DNA of 64,000 bases from Lepidonotus clava (GCA_936440205.1 OW387140.1:30625659-30689658), one strand, 5' to 3'; positions 32,874-44,374 are shown, numbered from the stretch's first letter. Notes: a model not told the origin generated them from the letters alone. Program-made: numbers and translations.

Positions 32874-33253
32874 ACCAGGGTGTCAGGATCAGTTCTGTTT
32901 GAATGGGGGGCTGTCTCCAACAGGATAGCTTTTGGGTAATATAATTTGGTTGGTAGCTGGCCAAAATTGGTAGTCTAAATAGTGGTGGGTCCTAGCTATC
33001 CTTTACAAAGAGATCTAGAATCAAAGCAACAAACACACAAGTTCTATAACTAGGAGTATATTGATCTGAGCATACACAATAGTACACAAATACAAAATAG
33101 TACACAAATACAAGTAGTAATCAGTGCCTTACCTTTTAGGAAAAGTCCTACCCACTGCCACTAACCACCAAGCAGATCTTTGTATCTGTGGGGGTCAATG
33201 TGGCTACCAGGGTGTCAGGATCAGTTCTGTTTGAATGGGGGGCTGTCTCCAAC
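32874..33253 (+). repeat. 48-bp direct repeats 332 bp apart
   Basis: accagggtgtcaggatcagt and the following 28 bp, up to ctgtctccaac, are identical at 32874-32921 and 33206-33253. The interior has no coding signal. This looks like a local duplication. Confidence 0.8.
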
Positions 33254-33659
33254 TTTTATAATGGTTGGTCAGTACTAGGAAATCAGCCCCTCACTCAATT
33301 ATAGGGAAAGGAAGAAGGAGTTTCTGGTCCAGGAAAAAGGGGTGGAGGGTGAGGCACAGGGTGAGTTGCTCACTACCTAGAACCCACCCCACCCATAGTA
33401 CTGGGTGATCCAGGACGTAAGGTGGTTGAGGGGCACAGGGTGCAAAGATATTGGGGTATGATCCCCATATCCCCATTACATTAGGATGAGGACATTGTTA
33501 CTGTTAGTGTTAAGTTGCAGGTGTGAGATCCTTTTTTTCATGTTTTCATCGCAGAGGAGGTCTACTATTGATTTTTCCTCTTTTCTAGGTTATTCCTGTT
33601 CTCTTGTCCATTCAGCGTGTTGGTCTGTGCCGTGTTAATGGGGGTTAGGTCTGTTTCTT

Positions 33660-34075
33660 TTTATTATTTCTTCTAGGAGGGTACCATTTCTAGTAGTAAT
33701 ACATCTTTTTTTTTAGGCTTGTGATAGTGGTTCTGATTTCTTGGTATTCTCTCTATACTAGCTGAATCTCTATCTATTTTCTCCTGTGGTCCATAGTAGG
33801 CTCCCAGATATGTTGGTCTGTTGTGCTTATCTTTATCCAAATTATTTTGTGGTTTTCATGTGTGTGGATTTGTTCTTCACTTGTCGATCTGAATGTTACA
33901 TTGTCTCTGAGGATGCCTACTCCTCCTGCACTGTCTTTGTTTTGTGGTACCATTGGTAGCCATCTATTTTCGGAGGTTTTTTTTGGTGTGTGTTTCTGCT
34001 ATGACTGTTATGTTTATCTGATTCGCGATTAGTATAGCTCTGAGTGGAGAGGCTGAGTAGAAACGTAGGATTTGT
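33660..34075 (-). mobile_element. LINE endonuclease fragment
   Basis: Minus-strand translation gives IANQINITVIAETHTKKTSE, then RWLPMVPQNKDSAGGVGILR and DNVTFRS...IIWIKISTTDQHIW. It matches the APE-type endonuclease of LINEs (diii.ETH, GGVGIL). It lies downstream of the RT fragment in transcription order, so it belongs to a different copy. Confidence 0.6.
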
Positions 34076-34191
34076 TTGCATATTTGATTGTGGCACACTT
34101 CAATCTGGTTAATGTTTGAAAAAAAAACATATTTCTGACCCATTAAGAAGAATAGGTAAAATGCAGCTGTCTATTTGATGGTATTGTCTAT

Positions 34192-35190
34192 CTATTGGGA
34201 TGTTAAGTTTGCAGGCTTAGCAGTGAGGCTGAACATCAAATGTTTGACTTGCATGACCTGCTTTGCCATTGTCTTGTTGAAGTTGCCATTGTAGTTGAAA
34301 GCTGTCCCAAGGTACATGTAATCATATTTGGTTTCTATTTCTTTGGACCCAATTTTCCATGTTGGGACCTTCCTAACCTTACCCCTTGAGAACACTACCA
34401 CTTTTGTTTTGCTGGCATTAATTTTTAGATTCCATTGAGTGCAGTAGGTGTGCAGACTGTTAAGTGCAGTTTGCACGTCTTCCTCAGTTTTACTGAGTAG
34501 AATTGTGTCATCAGCATACAACAGAGTGAAGAGGTTTAGATACCCTTCAAGACCCATTTGTTGACCACCTATTGTTGTGCCCTTGCAATTATTTTGTAGG
34601 AATGAGTCCAGGTCATTCAGGTAAATGGAGAACAATAGTAGGGATACATTTTCTCCTTGTCTTACTCCATTATTGCAGGAGAAGGCTTCAGAGAAATCTT
34701 TGTTATGCCTGACACAGGATTTGGCTTCACTATAGAGGTTTCTAACCATGTTAAGGACTTTCCCATTAACCCCAATTGAAACAAGCTTAGACCAGAGATG
34801 TTTCCTGTTGACCGTGTCAAAGACGTTTTGAAAGTCAACAAAGGCGCAGTATGAACATTTTCTACTTTTTAACAGGTGTTAAATTACAAGGTGCGGAGCT
34901 AGGGTGTGATCTGTGGTAGAGTAGCCGCCTCAGAAACAAGCTTGCTCCTCCCCTTGCAGGTTGTTGAGTTCTAGGAAATTATTTAGTCTTTGATTCAAGA
35001 GGGCAGTGAACAGCTTGCTCATGCAGCTGAGCAGGGTAATGCCTCTGTAGTTCTCGAGTTCGTTTATGCTACCCTTGTTTTTGTAGATTAGTACAATGAC
35101 TCCAGTAGACCATTCTGATGGTGTCACTACAGAGTCGAGTATGAGATTAACGGCGATGGCGCCATTTTCCAGGTATCACAAAAATGAAAG
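34192..35190 (-). mobile_element. CR1/L2-like LINE reverse transcriptase fragment
   Basis: Minus translation reads VTPSEWSTGVIVLIYKNKGS, ENYRGITLLSCMSKLFT, then, after a break near 34930, CAFVDFQNVFDTVNRKHLW, NGVRQGENVSLLLFSIYLND and the catalytic YADDTILLSKTEEDVQ, ending LKINASKTKVVVFSRGK and DYMYLGTAFNYNGNF. Domains RT1 to RT7 are present. At least one stop or frameshift interrupts it, and it is 5'-truncated, with no endonuclease upstream. Confidence 0.85.
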
Positions 35191-35306
35191 TTCCTAAATC
35201 TAAGTCATATTTTGCAGAAACACTCAATAGTATATGTATAATTCAGAAATGGTATAGAAAATTGGCTAAAAGAGATATTTTTTGAGGTACAAATGGGGGA
35301 ACATGA

Positions 35307-35470
35307 GGGGCCTTCCATTTAGTACGTACGCAAAATTCCTGAAATTCTAGACCCCCCACCCCCCCTTGGGTCAAAATACGCATTGGATTTGTACAGGTAT
35401 GTACGCAAATTTTCAAAACTTTGAGACCCCCCACCCCCCCTTGGTGCGTACGTACTTAATGGAAGGCCCC
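35307..35470. mobile_element. Intact 164-bp MITE with TGA target duplication
   Basis: GGGGCCTTCCATTTAGTACG is matched by CGTACTTAATGGAAGGCCCC. The interior has two direct ctttgaga/ctagacccccc blocks. TGA flanks both ends exactly (35304-35306 and 35471-35473). The ends and 3-bp duplication do not point to one superfamily with certainty. Confidence 0.8.
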
Positions 35471-35626
35471 TGACCATTTTTAGGAAAACTTTGCAAATAC
35501 TGAAAAATGAATTTTGCAACAAAAATGACATTCTTCTCTCTCTCTCTCTCTTTTTATATAGGTTGTATTAAGGCATATTATGTATCCAAATTATTGTAAG
35601 GGTCTCAGGAATAACATAGAATATTC

Positions 35627-35935
35627 CCCCTGTGGGGGTCCAGGTAAGAATAGGCCCTCAGTAGCCCCTGCTGATCGTACGAGGCGACGATAGGGGGGAC
35701 CCTGCACTGACCAAGTGGTCCTTGGGTTCAATTCCCGGTCAGTGCTTGGTTCACTAAGGGATGAGGTACAGCAAAAATGATTTTCTGGGTTTTGATCCCC
35801 TGCTGTTTGCCCACCCTGTCACCTTCATCTCATAGATTCGATCACCAAAGACAGAATTCGTCCCAACTGGTTTTCGCCGTGAAAATGACCCTGGCTGTCG
35901 GTACGGCATTAAACACCCAACACTCACTCACTCAC
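35627..35935 (+). repeat. SINE family S1, near full length (CACT tail)
   Basis: This is the reference S1 copy: ctgtgggggtccaggtaaga, agtagcccctgctgatcgt, an internal B-box-like ggttcaattcccgg, ggatgaggtacagcaaaaat, ttgatcccctgctgtttgcc, caccaaagacagaattcgtc, a tgtcggtacggcattaaa block and a (CACT)n tail. It is about 305 bp. A dozen copies lie in the window, all on the plus strand. Confidence 0.85.
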
Positions 35936-36119
35936 TTCCTTTGAGGTTGAACTTTGTCATAAGCACGGTGCTCATTACTTTCTCCAGAATCTGACGAGTC
36001 CTGTGTGCGGAGTCCTTTCCACCAAGCATGGCCGGGTAAGCACTCTGTAGAGAATATATGTAATTAAAAAGGAATAAATATGGATATTTTTTGATATAAC
36101 AGTATCTGGCTATGTACAT

Positions 36120-36777
36120 GCCAACATCTTATTCTAATTTTGTTTGCACTAGATTATACAAATTATGATAAGAAACAATTTTGTTTAATACTAATATAGT
36201 GATAATTTTTTTTAAAACCAACTTTTTGTGTTGGATTCACTTATCATACCCAAAACATTCTATCATGATGGAATCATTCCATATTTGGAATGTCATTGGA
36301 ACGTTTTGATGTGGGTAATTCACTTAATTCATTCTATTTGGTTGTCATGGAAACTAAAATTCATCAGATTTTCATAAAATAGGTCATTTACAGGTCTCCA
36401 CATTGAAAACAGAATAAATTTATCATTCAGTCTGGAAAGAACCCATAAGGGTTGGCCGGACATTAAACTACCCCAACAAACAAACAAACATCATTTCTAG
36501 TTAAAATCTAGTTAAAAAATTATTAATAAAATTGTGTTTTTAAATATTCATTCACAATTATGATAATTAGTGATAATTTATGCAAAATTTCAATAGATGC
36601 AAACAAATTAAACTTTTCCTCGTTTTCCAGTATCCTTATAGTGTAAGGTTTAAGGACCCAAAACTTGCTTAATAACCATCTTATCTGGACCTGTTTGATA
36701 TCATTTGAAAGCTGAGGATGTGCTCTACAATCTCAATTTCATTGTAAATCCCACACCGAGTACCCTTCCCCCTCGAC
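36120..36777. other. AT-rich non-coding with an S2 3' scrap
   Basis: No gene is seen. An S2 3' end lies at 36425-36488 (agtctggaaagaacccataa, ggttggccggacattaaac, CAAA tail). Confidence 0.5.
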
Positions 36778-37392
36778 TGGTCACAAGTGGTTCTTTGGGT
36801 TCAATTCCCGGTTGGTGCTGGGTTCACTAAGGGTTGAGGTACAGCAAAAATGATTTCCCAGTTTTGATCCCCCTGCTGTTTGCCAGCCCTTTTCCCCGTG
36901 AAAATGACACTGGCTGTTGGTGCGGCAGTGTTTGTGAAAACCCATAAAATGCCGGACATGTCAGACATTTTATTCTCTATGTCCGACGTTTGAGCCTAAA
37001 ACGTCGGACATTTTGTCCGACACAATTTCAGGATTGGTTGGAATGTTTTTAGAAGTGGATCTATGCACAGAGATGCCATTTTTCCTTCTTTTCCCAGATT
37101 TCCGGAATTTATCCAGTAGGTACAGAATAAAAATATTTTCAACCTTATAGTGTCTTAACTGAAAATACAGAAATGACCTTCCTATTTTTCTGTGTTTTTT
37201 TTCATCAATCCTTGGTGGCATCTCTATTTAGATATGTGCACATTTATGTACTGCAACATAGGAATGTCTGACAGTGAAGGTAAATGTCCGACAGAATGCT
37301 GAAAAACGTCGGACATAATGTCCGGTGTTTCAAAATGATTTTCACATAGACTGGTACAGCATAAAACACCCAACACTCACTCTCTCACTTTC
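36778..37392 (+). repeat. 5'-truncated S1 SINE split by a MITE
   Basis: S1 sequence at 36778-36932 stops at the ttggtgcggcag block and resumes at about 37347 with ggtacagcataaaacaccca and a CACT tail. The gap is the 414-bp MITE listed next. Confidence 0.7.
36933..37346. mobile_element. 414-bp MITE rich in GTCCGAC palindromes
   Basis: The ends are TGTGAAAACCCATAAAATGC and, inverted, TGTGAAAATCATTTTGAAAC. The interior carries repeated gccggacat, gtccgacgtttt and aaacgtcggac motifs in both orientations. Confidence 0.65.
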
Positions 37393-37464
37393 ACATCTAT
37401 TGATACCAGTATATCTACCTACTACAACTGGTAATCTGGTTTCCACACCTGAACTTCCAAAGAT

Positions 37465-37780
37465 ACCCTGTGGGGGTTCTAGGTAAGAATAGGCCCCCAG
37501 TAGCCCCTGCTGATCTTAGAAAGCTATGATAGGGGGGACTCAGCACTTCCCAAGTGGTACTTTAGGTTCAATTCCCCGTTTGTGCTTGGGTCACTTAGGG
37601 ATAAGGTACAGCAAAAATGATTTCCAGGTTTTGATCCCCTGCTGTTTGCCCGCCCTGTCACCTTCATCTCATAGATTTGATCACCAAAGACAGAATTAGT
37701 CAACTGGTTTTCGCCGTGAAAATGACCCTGACTGTCAGTATGGCATTAAACACCCCAACACTCACTCACTCTCTCACTTA
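37465..37780 (+). repeat. S1 SINE copy
   Basis: Near full length, from ccctgtgggggttctaggta to the CACT tail, with several substitutions (cttagaaagctatgata for the usual cgtagaaggcgacgata). Confidence 0.8.
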
Positions 37781-37977
37781 CAAAGATTTAGCACCTGCTT
37801 GTAATTTAGTATGTTAAGGTGATTTTCAAAAACAAGATCACTTTTAAACATCTTATAATTAGTACAGAGGCTTGAGTCCATAACTGAGCTATGCCAGCCT
37901 TATGTGTACCTGAGTAAGATTCAATCTTTTACAATTGACTTGATGTAGATTAGGTTCATGCATTCTGGTTGAGTGTG

Positions 37978-38785
37978 TCAAATATAAGTAGGGCCACGCT
38001 CATTCAAAGTATTCTCAATTTTGGTCAGACAGGGAGAACTGAGGGTACCCTCTGCAGACTTTTGTTTTATGACACGGAACAAAATATTGCTGATTTTGCT
38101 GATTTTACGAGTGACAAACCTTGCCCAGCAGTTAACCATTTGTTGTTTAACCATGCATTCTAGTTGGTTACGTCCGAGTTCACCTAAGGCAATGCAGTTG
38201 GTAATTGAGGCACTCAGCCGCAGCACATATTTACGAAAAATAGATTTGCAGTCTATTGATATTGATAAGTTAGAGAATCCTTCACAGCCATATAGTATTA
38301 TTGGGACAATGCAAGGGTCATAGAGATGGCATTGCAAATCCAGTGGTAATTGGAGTTTTCTGGCTTCTGCAAGGAGGGAAAAAAGTTCTAGTTTGGCCTG
38401 TGAAATAGTTTTTTCATTGCGTTATTGGATTTGCCATTATAGTTGAGAAGTACTCCTAGATATGCATGGAGAACTGTATTTCCAGGATTTCTTCACTGAA
38501 GCAAAGTGTTAGAAGATTCCTGACCTTACCCTTTGCTTGTGTTCACTGAGAGTTGATATTTTTGGCAGTATGTGTGCAGGATGTATAGCATGTTCTGCAG
38601 ATCATGTGGTGATTTGCTAATAAGTATGATGTCCTCAGCATACAACAGAGAGAATAGTCTAAGAAGGGTCTCTGTCTCGTTGCTAAAAACTGGATGGACA
38701 ATGCCTTACCAGTTTCCCTCAAAGTGTGATTCAAGATTGTTAAGGTAGATAGCGAAAAAAAGGGGGAAAAGATTCTCTCCCTGTC
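37978..38785 (-). mobile_element. LINE RT C-terminal part (copy Y)
   Basis: Minus translation gives GENLFPLFFAIYLNNL, LLYAEDIILISKSPHDLQ, LHTYCQKYQLSVNTSKG and then VPIILYGCEGFSNLS with LRLSASITNCIALGELGR. The catalytic YADD reads YAED, and there are frame breaks between blocks. A S1 SINE abuts its upstream side at 38787. Confidence 0.75.
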
Positions 38786-38786
38786 T

Positions 38787-39205
38787 ACCCCGTGTGGGTT
38801 CCGGGTAAGAACATGCCCCCAGTAGCCCCTGCTGATCCTATAAGGCAAGGGGACCCTGCACTGACCAAGTGGTTTTTGGGTTCAATTCCCAGTCAGTGCT
38901 TGGTTCACTAAGGGATGAGGTACAGCAAAAATGATTGGGTTTTGATCCCCTGCTGTTTGCCCGCCCTGTCACCTTCATCTCATAGATTCGATCCCTGGTG
39001 GCGGGTTTCTCCTAAACCATATCATAGATTCGGTCACCGCCTTGTGGCATAAAACAAGCTGAAAAGCATTAGCTTGTGCAGTCTGGAAAGAACCCATAAG
39101 GGTTGGTCGGATGTTAAACTACCCCAACAAACAAGCAAACAAACCTAGATTCGATCAACAAAGACATGATTCATTCCAACTGGTTTTCACTTTAAAGAAT
39201 TCCTT
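38787..39205 (+). repeat. S1 SINE with an S2 SINE inserted in it
   Basis: S1 runs from 38787 to 38993, is interrupted by a 5'-truncated S2 (38994-39145, ending in CAAA repeats), and resumes to about 39205. An exact 11-bp duplication TAGATTCGATC (38983-38993 and 39146-39156) flanks the S2 insert. Confidence 0.85.
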
Positions 39206-39289
39206 GTCAGCAGCATAAGCGTCTTATACAGAAGGTTTCACATTCTTCAGTTGGAGTCTGGCTTTCGCAGCTTTCACAGCTTTCAAGGT

Positions 39290-39760
39290 GCCAATCTGTA
39301 CAGTACTCCCTTTTTAAAGGAACCTGAAGCAAGTTCATGGTCATGTGAAAAAACTGCAGTTATTGGACTCATGATCTCAAAGCCCTCTGGGAGGTTATGC
39401 TCACCAATGATCATCCTTTTTGCTCCAGAGAAACGTTCCCTAGTCAGCTGGTCTCAACCGATGTAATTGCGTGAAATGAGCCCAACAGGTATCCCAGACT
39501 CTGTGAGAACATCCCGTAAGGTTTGTACTTAATGCCTGAGGATTTCCACCACATCTCCACAATGCTACTCATTTGTTAGTAGATTAGCAAGTGGTATGAC
39601 CAAAGTTTTCTTCATCAGTTGTTCGGTGTGTTCATCTGTCAGATGTGTAGGGAGGTCTTTCAGAAGGAAACTGAAGTTAGGCTTTTTTTTTAATGCAACC
39701 TTCATCGCCAGATATGTATAGTCCTGCACTAGACTTTCAATTTCATGTTGACTTGGCAAC
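39290..39760 (-). pseudogene. DUF6589-like transposon protein fragment
   Basis: Minus translation shows DQLTRERFSGAKRMIIGEHN, then LPEGFEIMSPITAVF, and upstream SQHEIESLVQDYTYLAMKVA with LKDLPTHLTDEHTEQLMKK. GDQLT.ER..GAKR is a motif I associate with DUF6589 proteins of invertebrate repeat elements. Stops interrupt it and no ends are seen. The family call is from memory. Confidence 0.45.
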
Positions 39761-39789
39761 AGTTGAGCAGCTGTGATCTGGTGTTGAAG

Positions 39790-40085
39790 AACCCTGTGGG
39801 GGTCCAGGTAAGAATAGGCAACCAGTAGCCCCTGCTGATCCTAGAAGGCGACGATAGGGGGGACCCAGCACTGACCAAGTGGTTCTTTGGGTTCAATTCC
39901 CGGTTGGTGCTGTGGTTCCCTGAGGGATGAGGTACAACAAAAATGATTGCTAGGTTTTGATCCCCTGCTGTTTGCCTGCCTTGTCACCTTCATCTCATAG
40001 AATTGATCACCAAAGACAGAATTTGTCCCAACTAGTTTTCCCTGGCTGTCGGTACGGAGTAAAACACCCAACACTCACTCACTCA
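39790..40085 (+). repeat. S1 SINE copy
   Basis: Near full length from accctgtgggggtccaggta to the CACT tail, with the fidelity of the reference copy apart from a short loss before the tacgg block. Confidence 0.8.
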
Positions 40086-40094
40086 CTTGGAGTA

Positions 40095-40315
40095 CAGTGC
40101 TCAACATTAAGGTTTTCAACTTCCCTGCCCGTCGGGCAGGTGCAGATCAAGTTTTGCCTGCCCGACCCTAAAACTCACTTGCCCCTCTTTAATGGATTAA
40201 TCTATATGACAGAAATTTTGCCTGCCCTTTGGGCAGGTGAAGGTCAAAATCTACCTGCCCCACCTCAAGTTTTACCTGCCCCGGGCAGGCGGGCAATGCT
40301 TAATGTTGAGCCCTG
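40095..40315. mobile_element. 221-bp hAT-like MITE
   Basis: The inverted ends CAGTGCTCAACATTAAG and CTTAATGTTGAGCCCTG are flanked by GAGTA on both sides (40090-40094 and 40316-40320). The interior has four cctgcccg/cgggcagg blocks that can fold on themselves. CAG..CTG ends with a GCTC(A/G)ACATTAA core resemble hAT MITEs, though those usually give 8-bp duplications. Confidence 0.7.
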
Positions 40316-40319
40316 GAGT

Positions 40320-41400
40320 ACTTGGAGCTCGATGCTAGGTAGGCACTGCCTATGGGTGTCTGTTTACTGTTGCTCTGCCTTGAGTGTTGGATTCGGGGTA
40401 TGGTGGCTGCTGCTGGGGCTGTTTGGGTAGGCAGTTTGTCTGCTTGACCTCTGGTTGTTATGTTGGGTTCTTAGTAGAGCATGGCCAAGGCTGGTCCTTG
40501 GAGGATGGGCCTGTCTGGTCTTGGTGCCCTGGCCAATTCATTCCTTTGTTACTGGCACCCCATCTTACATTTCTTTTCTGTGTCCAGCTGGGTGATCTCT
40601 TTGCTTGTGGTCTATTGCTGCCTCTACCTGTTTGCTGGTGCCATCCATTCTGGTGTGGCCTCTGGTTAGGTTGCCAGGCTCTCGAGGTCTTAGGCTTGGT
40701 GTTTGCTGTTTCTTGTGTGTTTAGAATGGCAAACATGTGTGCCACAGGAAGCTCCTAACTTGTGTTGTTTTGGAGGTTAGGCTGTGTTCCTCTGCTTTTG
40801 TATCATCCACTGTGAGGACGGGTTGTCTGTCCTTTCTGGGTGTTTCCTTCATTAGTAGTAGCACTCTGGGCTTGGGCTTGGCCTTGCCCAGACAGCATCA
40901 GGGCTATGTTGGTCGGTACTTGCTTGGGGCCAGCATTCCTCATGTGCAGCCCACCTTTGTTCAGGATGCTTGGTAGGTTCTTGAAGGTTTGGTTGAGGTT
41001 GGTGAACATGACTGTTTTCATTTGTATACCCTCAAGGAATTTGTTGATTGAGTTAATTCTGTTGTTCAGGTACGGCTTGTCATGACGGTGAATAATACCT
41101 GAGAACAGAATTTTTGTGCCCTGGGTATGAAATAGAATGTCATTTACCATAATTATGCTGGTAGGATGCCTGCATGTCAATGAGAGAGGAATTTTCTACA
41201 TTGTAGAACCTGCAGTGGATGACGATAGTCTATGGTTTCTTGTCTTTCAGAAGGTACCCTAGGCCTTTGTCGATCCGATCTGTGGTGCCACCACTGTTCA
41301 CATATAGCTCAACCTTACTTTGTGTGAAGTGCTTGTCAATTCCTCTCAGCATGGAATCAGAGATGAGGATTGTATATGCGGTCTGTTGCTGTGACTTGAT
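40320..41400 (-). mobile_element. LINE ORF1 with SGNH esterase domain (copy Y)
   Basis: Minus translation: ILISDSMLRGIDKHFTQSKV (GDS block, with Ser for Gly), TDRIDKGLGYLLKDKKP, KILFSGIIHRHDKPYLNNRI and NLPSILNKGGLHMRNAG (the D..H-type block V), then a Gln/Pro-rich tail. ORF1 proteins of CR1/L2 LINEs are known to carry such an esterase. A few stops interrupt it. A homologous copy lies at 59571-62340. Confidence 0.7.
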
Positions 41401-41416
41401 TGGCTGCGAGGTTCTT

Positions 41417-41605
41417 AAGGTTCAATTCCCCGGTTGGTGCTGTGGTTCACAAAGGGATGAGGTACAGCAAAAATGATTTTAAGATTTTGATCCCCTGCTG
41501 TTTTCCCTCCCTGTTACCTGTTAGAAACGATCACCAAAGACAGAATTTGTCCCAACTTGACCCTGGCTGTTGGTACGGCGTAAAACCACTCACTCACTCA
41601 CACGT
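41417..41605 (+). repeat. S1 SINE, 5'-truncated
   Basis: It starts at the ggttcaattccccggttggt block and ends in a CACT tail. It abuts the ORF1 GDS block of LINE copy Y. Confidence 0.75.
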
Positions 41606-41832
41606 CTGTCCAAGGTTAGAGGCAACTTCATCTGAATCAGAGAGGATTGTTTGCAATGTAATGCTCAGGTATTTTTCTGTTTTGATCTATTACCTCCAGG
41701 GTTTGGATCATCTCTATATTTCAGTCGCACTAGATTGTCAACCATAAGAATGATAATACACTCTTGAAGACATATATCTGTTGTTGTATTTACTCTTTTG
41801 CATTCGTAGGTTGACCTTTCATAAATGTATTG

Positions 41833-42150
41833 TACCCCGTGGGGCTTCCGGGTAAGAATAAGCCCCCAGTAGTCCTTACTGATCGTAGAAGGTGACGATA
41901 AGGGGGACCCAGCACTGACCAAGTGTTTCTTTGGGTTCAATTCCCCGTTCCTGCTGTGGTTCACTAAGTGATGAGGTACAGCAAAAAGGATTTCAAGGTT
42001 TTGATCCCCTGCTGTTTGCCCACCCTGTCACCTTCATCTAACAGATACAATCACCAAAGACAGGGTTTGTCTCAGCCTGTCTTCGCCATGAATATAACCT
42101 TAGTTGTCAAAACAGCGTAAACCATCCATTACCCACTCACTAAATGTATT
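41833..42150 (+). repeat. S1 SINE, diverged
   Basis: It runs from accccgtggggcttccgggt to a degraded ccactcactaa tail. The last third (gtcttcgccatgaatataac) resembles the copy at 60722-61015, suggesting a subfamily. Confidence 0.75.
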
Positions 42151-42170
42151 GTAATATAGAAGATCATCTA

Positions 42171-42389
42171 CAGGGTTCGAAATAAGGTCAAATAAGGTAA
42201 GGGCCAGTCAGCCCATTGCTTATATCATTTAGGGGCCCAAATCAAGTTTGAAGGGGCCATCCCTTTGCATGTAGTTTCCGTTTTAAGATTGCCTAGGGGC
42301 CAGTTGGGCCACTTGTTCTTGAAATCTGGGGGCCCTACAGATTTTCTAGGGGCCTCAAGCCCCTGGGGCCGTATTTTTTCGACCCCTAA
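42171..42389. repeat. MITE-like element with AGGGTTCGAAA ends
   Basis: AGGGTTCGAAATAAGG is mirrored by TATTTTTTCGACCCCT about 200 bp away. The interior repeats aggggcc and gggcca motifs. atctaca lies on both sides but shifted by one base. Confidence 0.55.
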
Positions 42390-42549
42390 TCTACAGAATT
42401 ACCAAGTATTGATCTGCTGAAGCTAGGTTCATTGCAGTCCCAGAGCTGCTGGCAACTTTGAGAACTGTCTCTAAGCACTTTGAATGCATGATGAGCTGAA
42501 GAGTATTTGCCTGTTGTAACAGCTCTATATACTGGCGGTTAAGGCAGTT

Positions 42550-42935
42550 GAGAATTAGCTGAAAAGCATTACCTTGTACAGTCTGGAAGAAACCCAGAAG
42601 GATTGGCCAGATGTTACACTAAACCAACACCTCTGTAGGGATACCGGGGTGAATATAGGCCTGCAGTAGCCCCCGGTGATTGTAAAAGGCGACCATAGGG
42701 GGAACCTGGCCCTGACCAAGTGGTTCATTGGGTTTGATTCCTGGTTGGTGCTGGGTTCACTGAGGGATGAGGTAGAGCAAAAATGATTTCCAGGTTTTGA
42801 ACCCCTGCCATGTCACCTTCCTCTCATAGATTCAATTACCAAAGACAGAATTCATCCAAACTTTTTTTCGCTGTAAAAATTACCCTTGCTGTCAGTACAG
42901 CGTTAAATCTCCATCACTCACTCACTCATTGAGGT
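42550..42935 (+). repeat. S2 3' end joined to a diverged S1 SINE
   Basis: An S2 tail piece (agctgaaaagcattacctt, tacagtctggaagaaaccc) ends near 42625. S1 then starts at ctctgtagggataccggggt and runs to its CACT tail at 42935. Confidence 0.65.
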
Positions 42936-42944
42936 ATATTCCAA

Positions 42945-44367
42945 AGAGTAGGGGTGAGAGGTTCTCACTCCTACCTTACAGCTGAAAAAGTCTGAGATGT
43001 TGCCCTTCAGCCTTACACAAGATTTGGCAGCATCATACATGTTTTTAATGACTTATGATTTTGCCTTTGTGGAAGCATTTTTGTCCATAGGGAAGGCCGG
43101 TCAATGGCATCAAAGGCTTTACGATAGTCAATAAATGTACAGAAGAGGGGTATCTAACGAGAGAGGTAGAGATCAATAATACAATTTAGGGAGAATATAT
43201 GGTCTAGCGTTGAGTACCCTTCCCTAAAACCACCTTGTTCCTCTCCCAATAAACTGGTTACTTCCAGGTAATTCTGGAGTTGATCATTAAAAACCATATT
43301 GAACAATTTCTCCATGCAGCTGGAGCAAAGTTATGCCTCTGTAATTGCCTGTGTCATCGATGTTGCTGTTGTTCTTAAATATGGGGACAATCATACCAAT
43401 TGACCAGCTGCCTGGTACAACACTTGTGTCAAGGATGAGGTTGAAGAAGTCACATATTAGTTTGTGCATTGAAATTGGGCTATTCTTGATGAATTAGTTG
43501 AGAATCTGATCAAAACCAGCAGCTTTGCCATTCGTAAGTGTTTTTTATAAGTTTACCGAGTTCTCCCACAGTGATTGGTTGATTAAAGGGGAGGTCACTG
43601 ATTGCGTCCATACTTAAATCATGTGTTATCTGTGTTTTGGAGTTATCAATTTCATTTAGCTTTTGGAAGTGATCTCTAAAGGAATCAATCTAGTAAAAGA
43701 ACCGTGAAGGGTTGGCCGGACGTTAAACTAACCCCACAAACTATAAAGGAATCTATTGTAATGGTGCCCATTTTGTCATTTTTGGTTTGTGCTTTATTGA
43801 TAATGTTCAAGTATTCTTTTCGGTTTTTTCTTTTTAAGTTTTGAAGTTCCTGGTGCAGTTCATAATGATGGTTTTGATAGACAGTTTTCAGGGTTTTCCT
43901 GTATAACTAGCATTTCTGCTTCATATCTGTTTGTTAGGCATGCTCTCATTTGATTTGTACACATTTTCAGCATAGAGTCTTTTGGAGCAGTCTTGTTAAA
44001 CTATGGTTTGTCCCCTGTCTTCATAGATTGGGATTTACTTTAGGGTGTTTGTTACCGTGGGGTGCGAGAACCTTAATGACCCCTGCCTGTTCAACTGCTT
44101 CTTTGTACACCCCTTCAATACATTTTGCAAGGTGGTCAACCTCCCTTTGTTTGATGGCATCCTTATACAAACGTAGGCAATGTATTTGCTCACTCACTGT
44201 AGTGATTTCATGTATATCAAAAGATTCAGTGAAAGTTTGGAGTTTGTTATGGTCCAAAAAAGATTTTCTGAAGGTATGGTTAGGTCAGGTTTGGTTTCGC
44301 CATTAAACTGTGGTTGTTTTTGTGAAGGGAAAGTTTCTGCCCCTGCCTTTGTTGTTGCATTTAGTTC
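42945..44367 (-). mobile_element. LINE copy X, linker and RT N-terminal half
   Basis: Reading down the minus strand: NATTKAGAETFPSQKQPQFN, LVKPWFNKTAPKDSMLKM-like KPW block, CTNQMRACLTNRYEAEM, then RT block ILDTSVVPGSWSIGMIVPIF with NYRGITLL, LEVTSLLGEEQGGFREGYST and SENLSPLLFGIYL. It stops just before the catalytic YADD region, where an S1 SINE abuts. There are several frame breaks. An S2 3' scrap lies at 43690-43740. Its upstream part continues on the far side of the CACTA-like element. Confidence 0.75.
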
Positions 44368-44374
44368 TAATATT

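Noticed and set aside
32874-33253. 48-bp direct repeats as possible terminal repeats of a small element
   Set aside because: The interior of about 280 bp has no coding or primer-site signal and there is no target duplication; a local duplication is simpler.
40384-40758. 124-residue hydrophobic Cys-rich ORF on the plus strand
   Set aside because: It is antisense to the Gln/Pro-rich tail of the LINE ORF1 on the minus strand.
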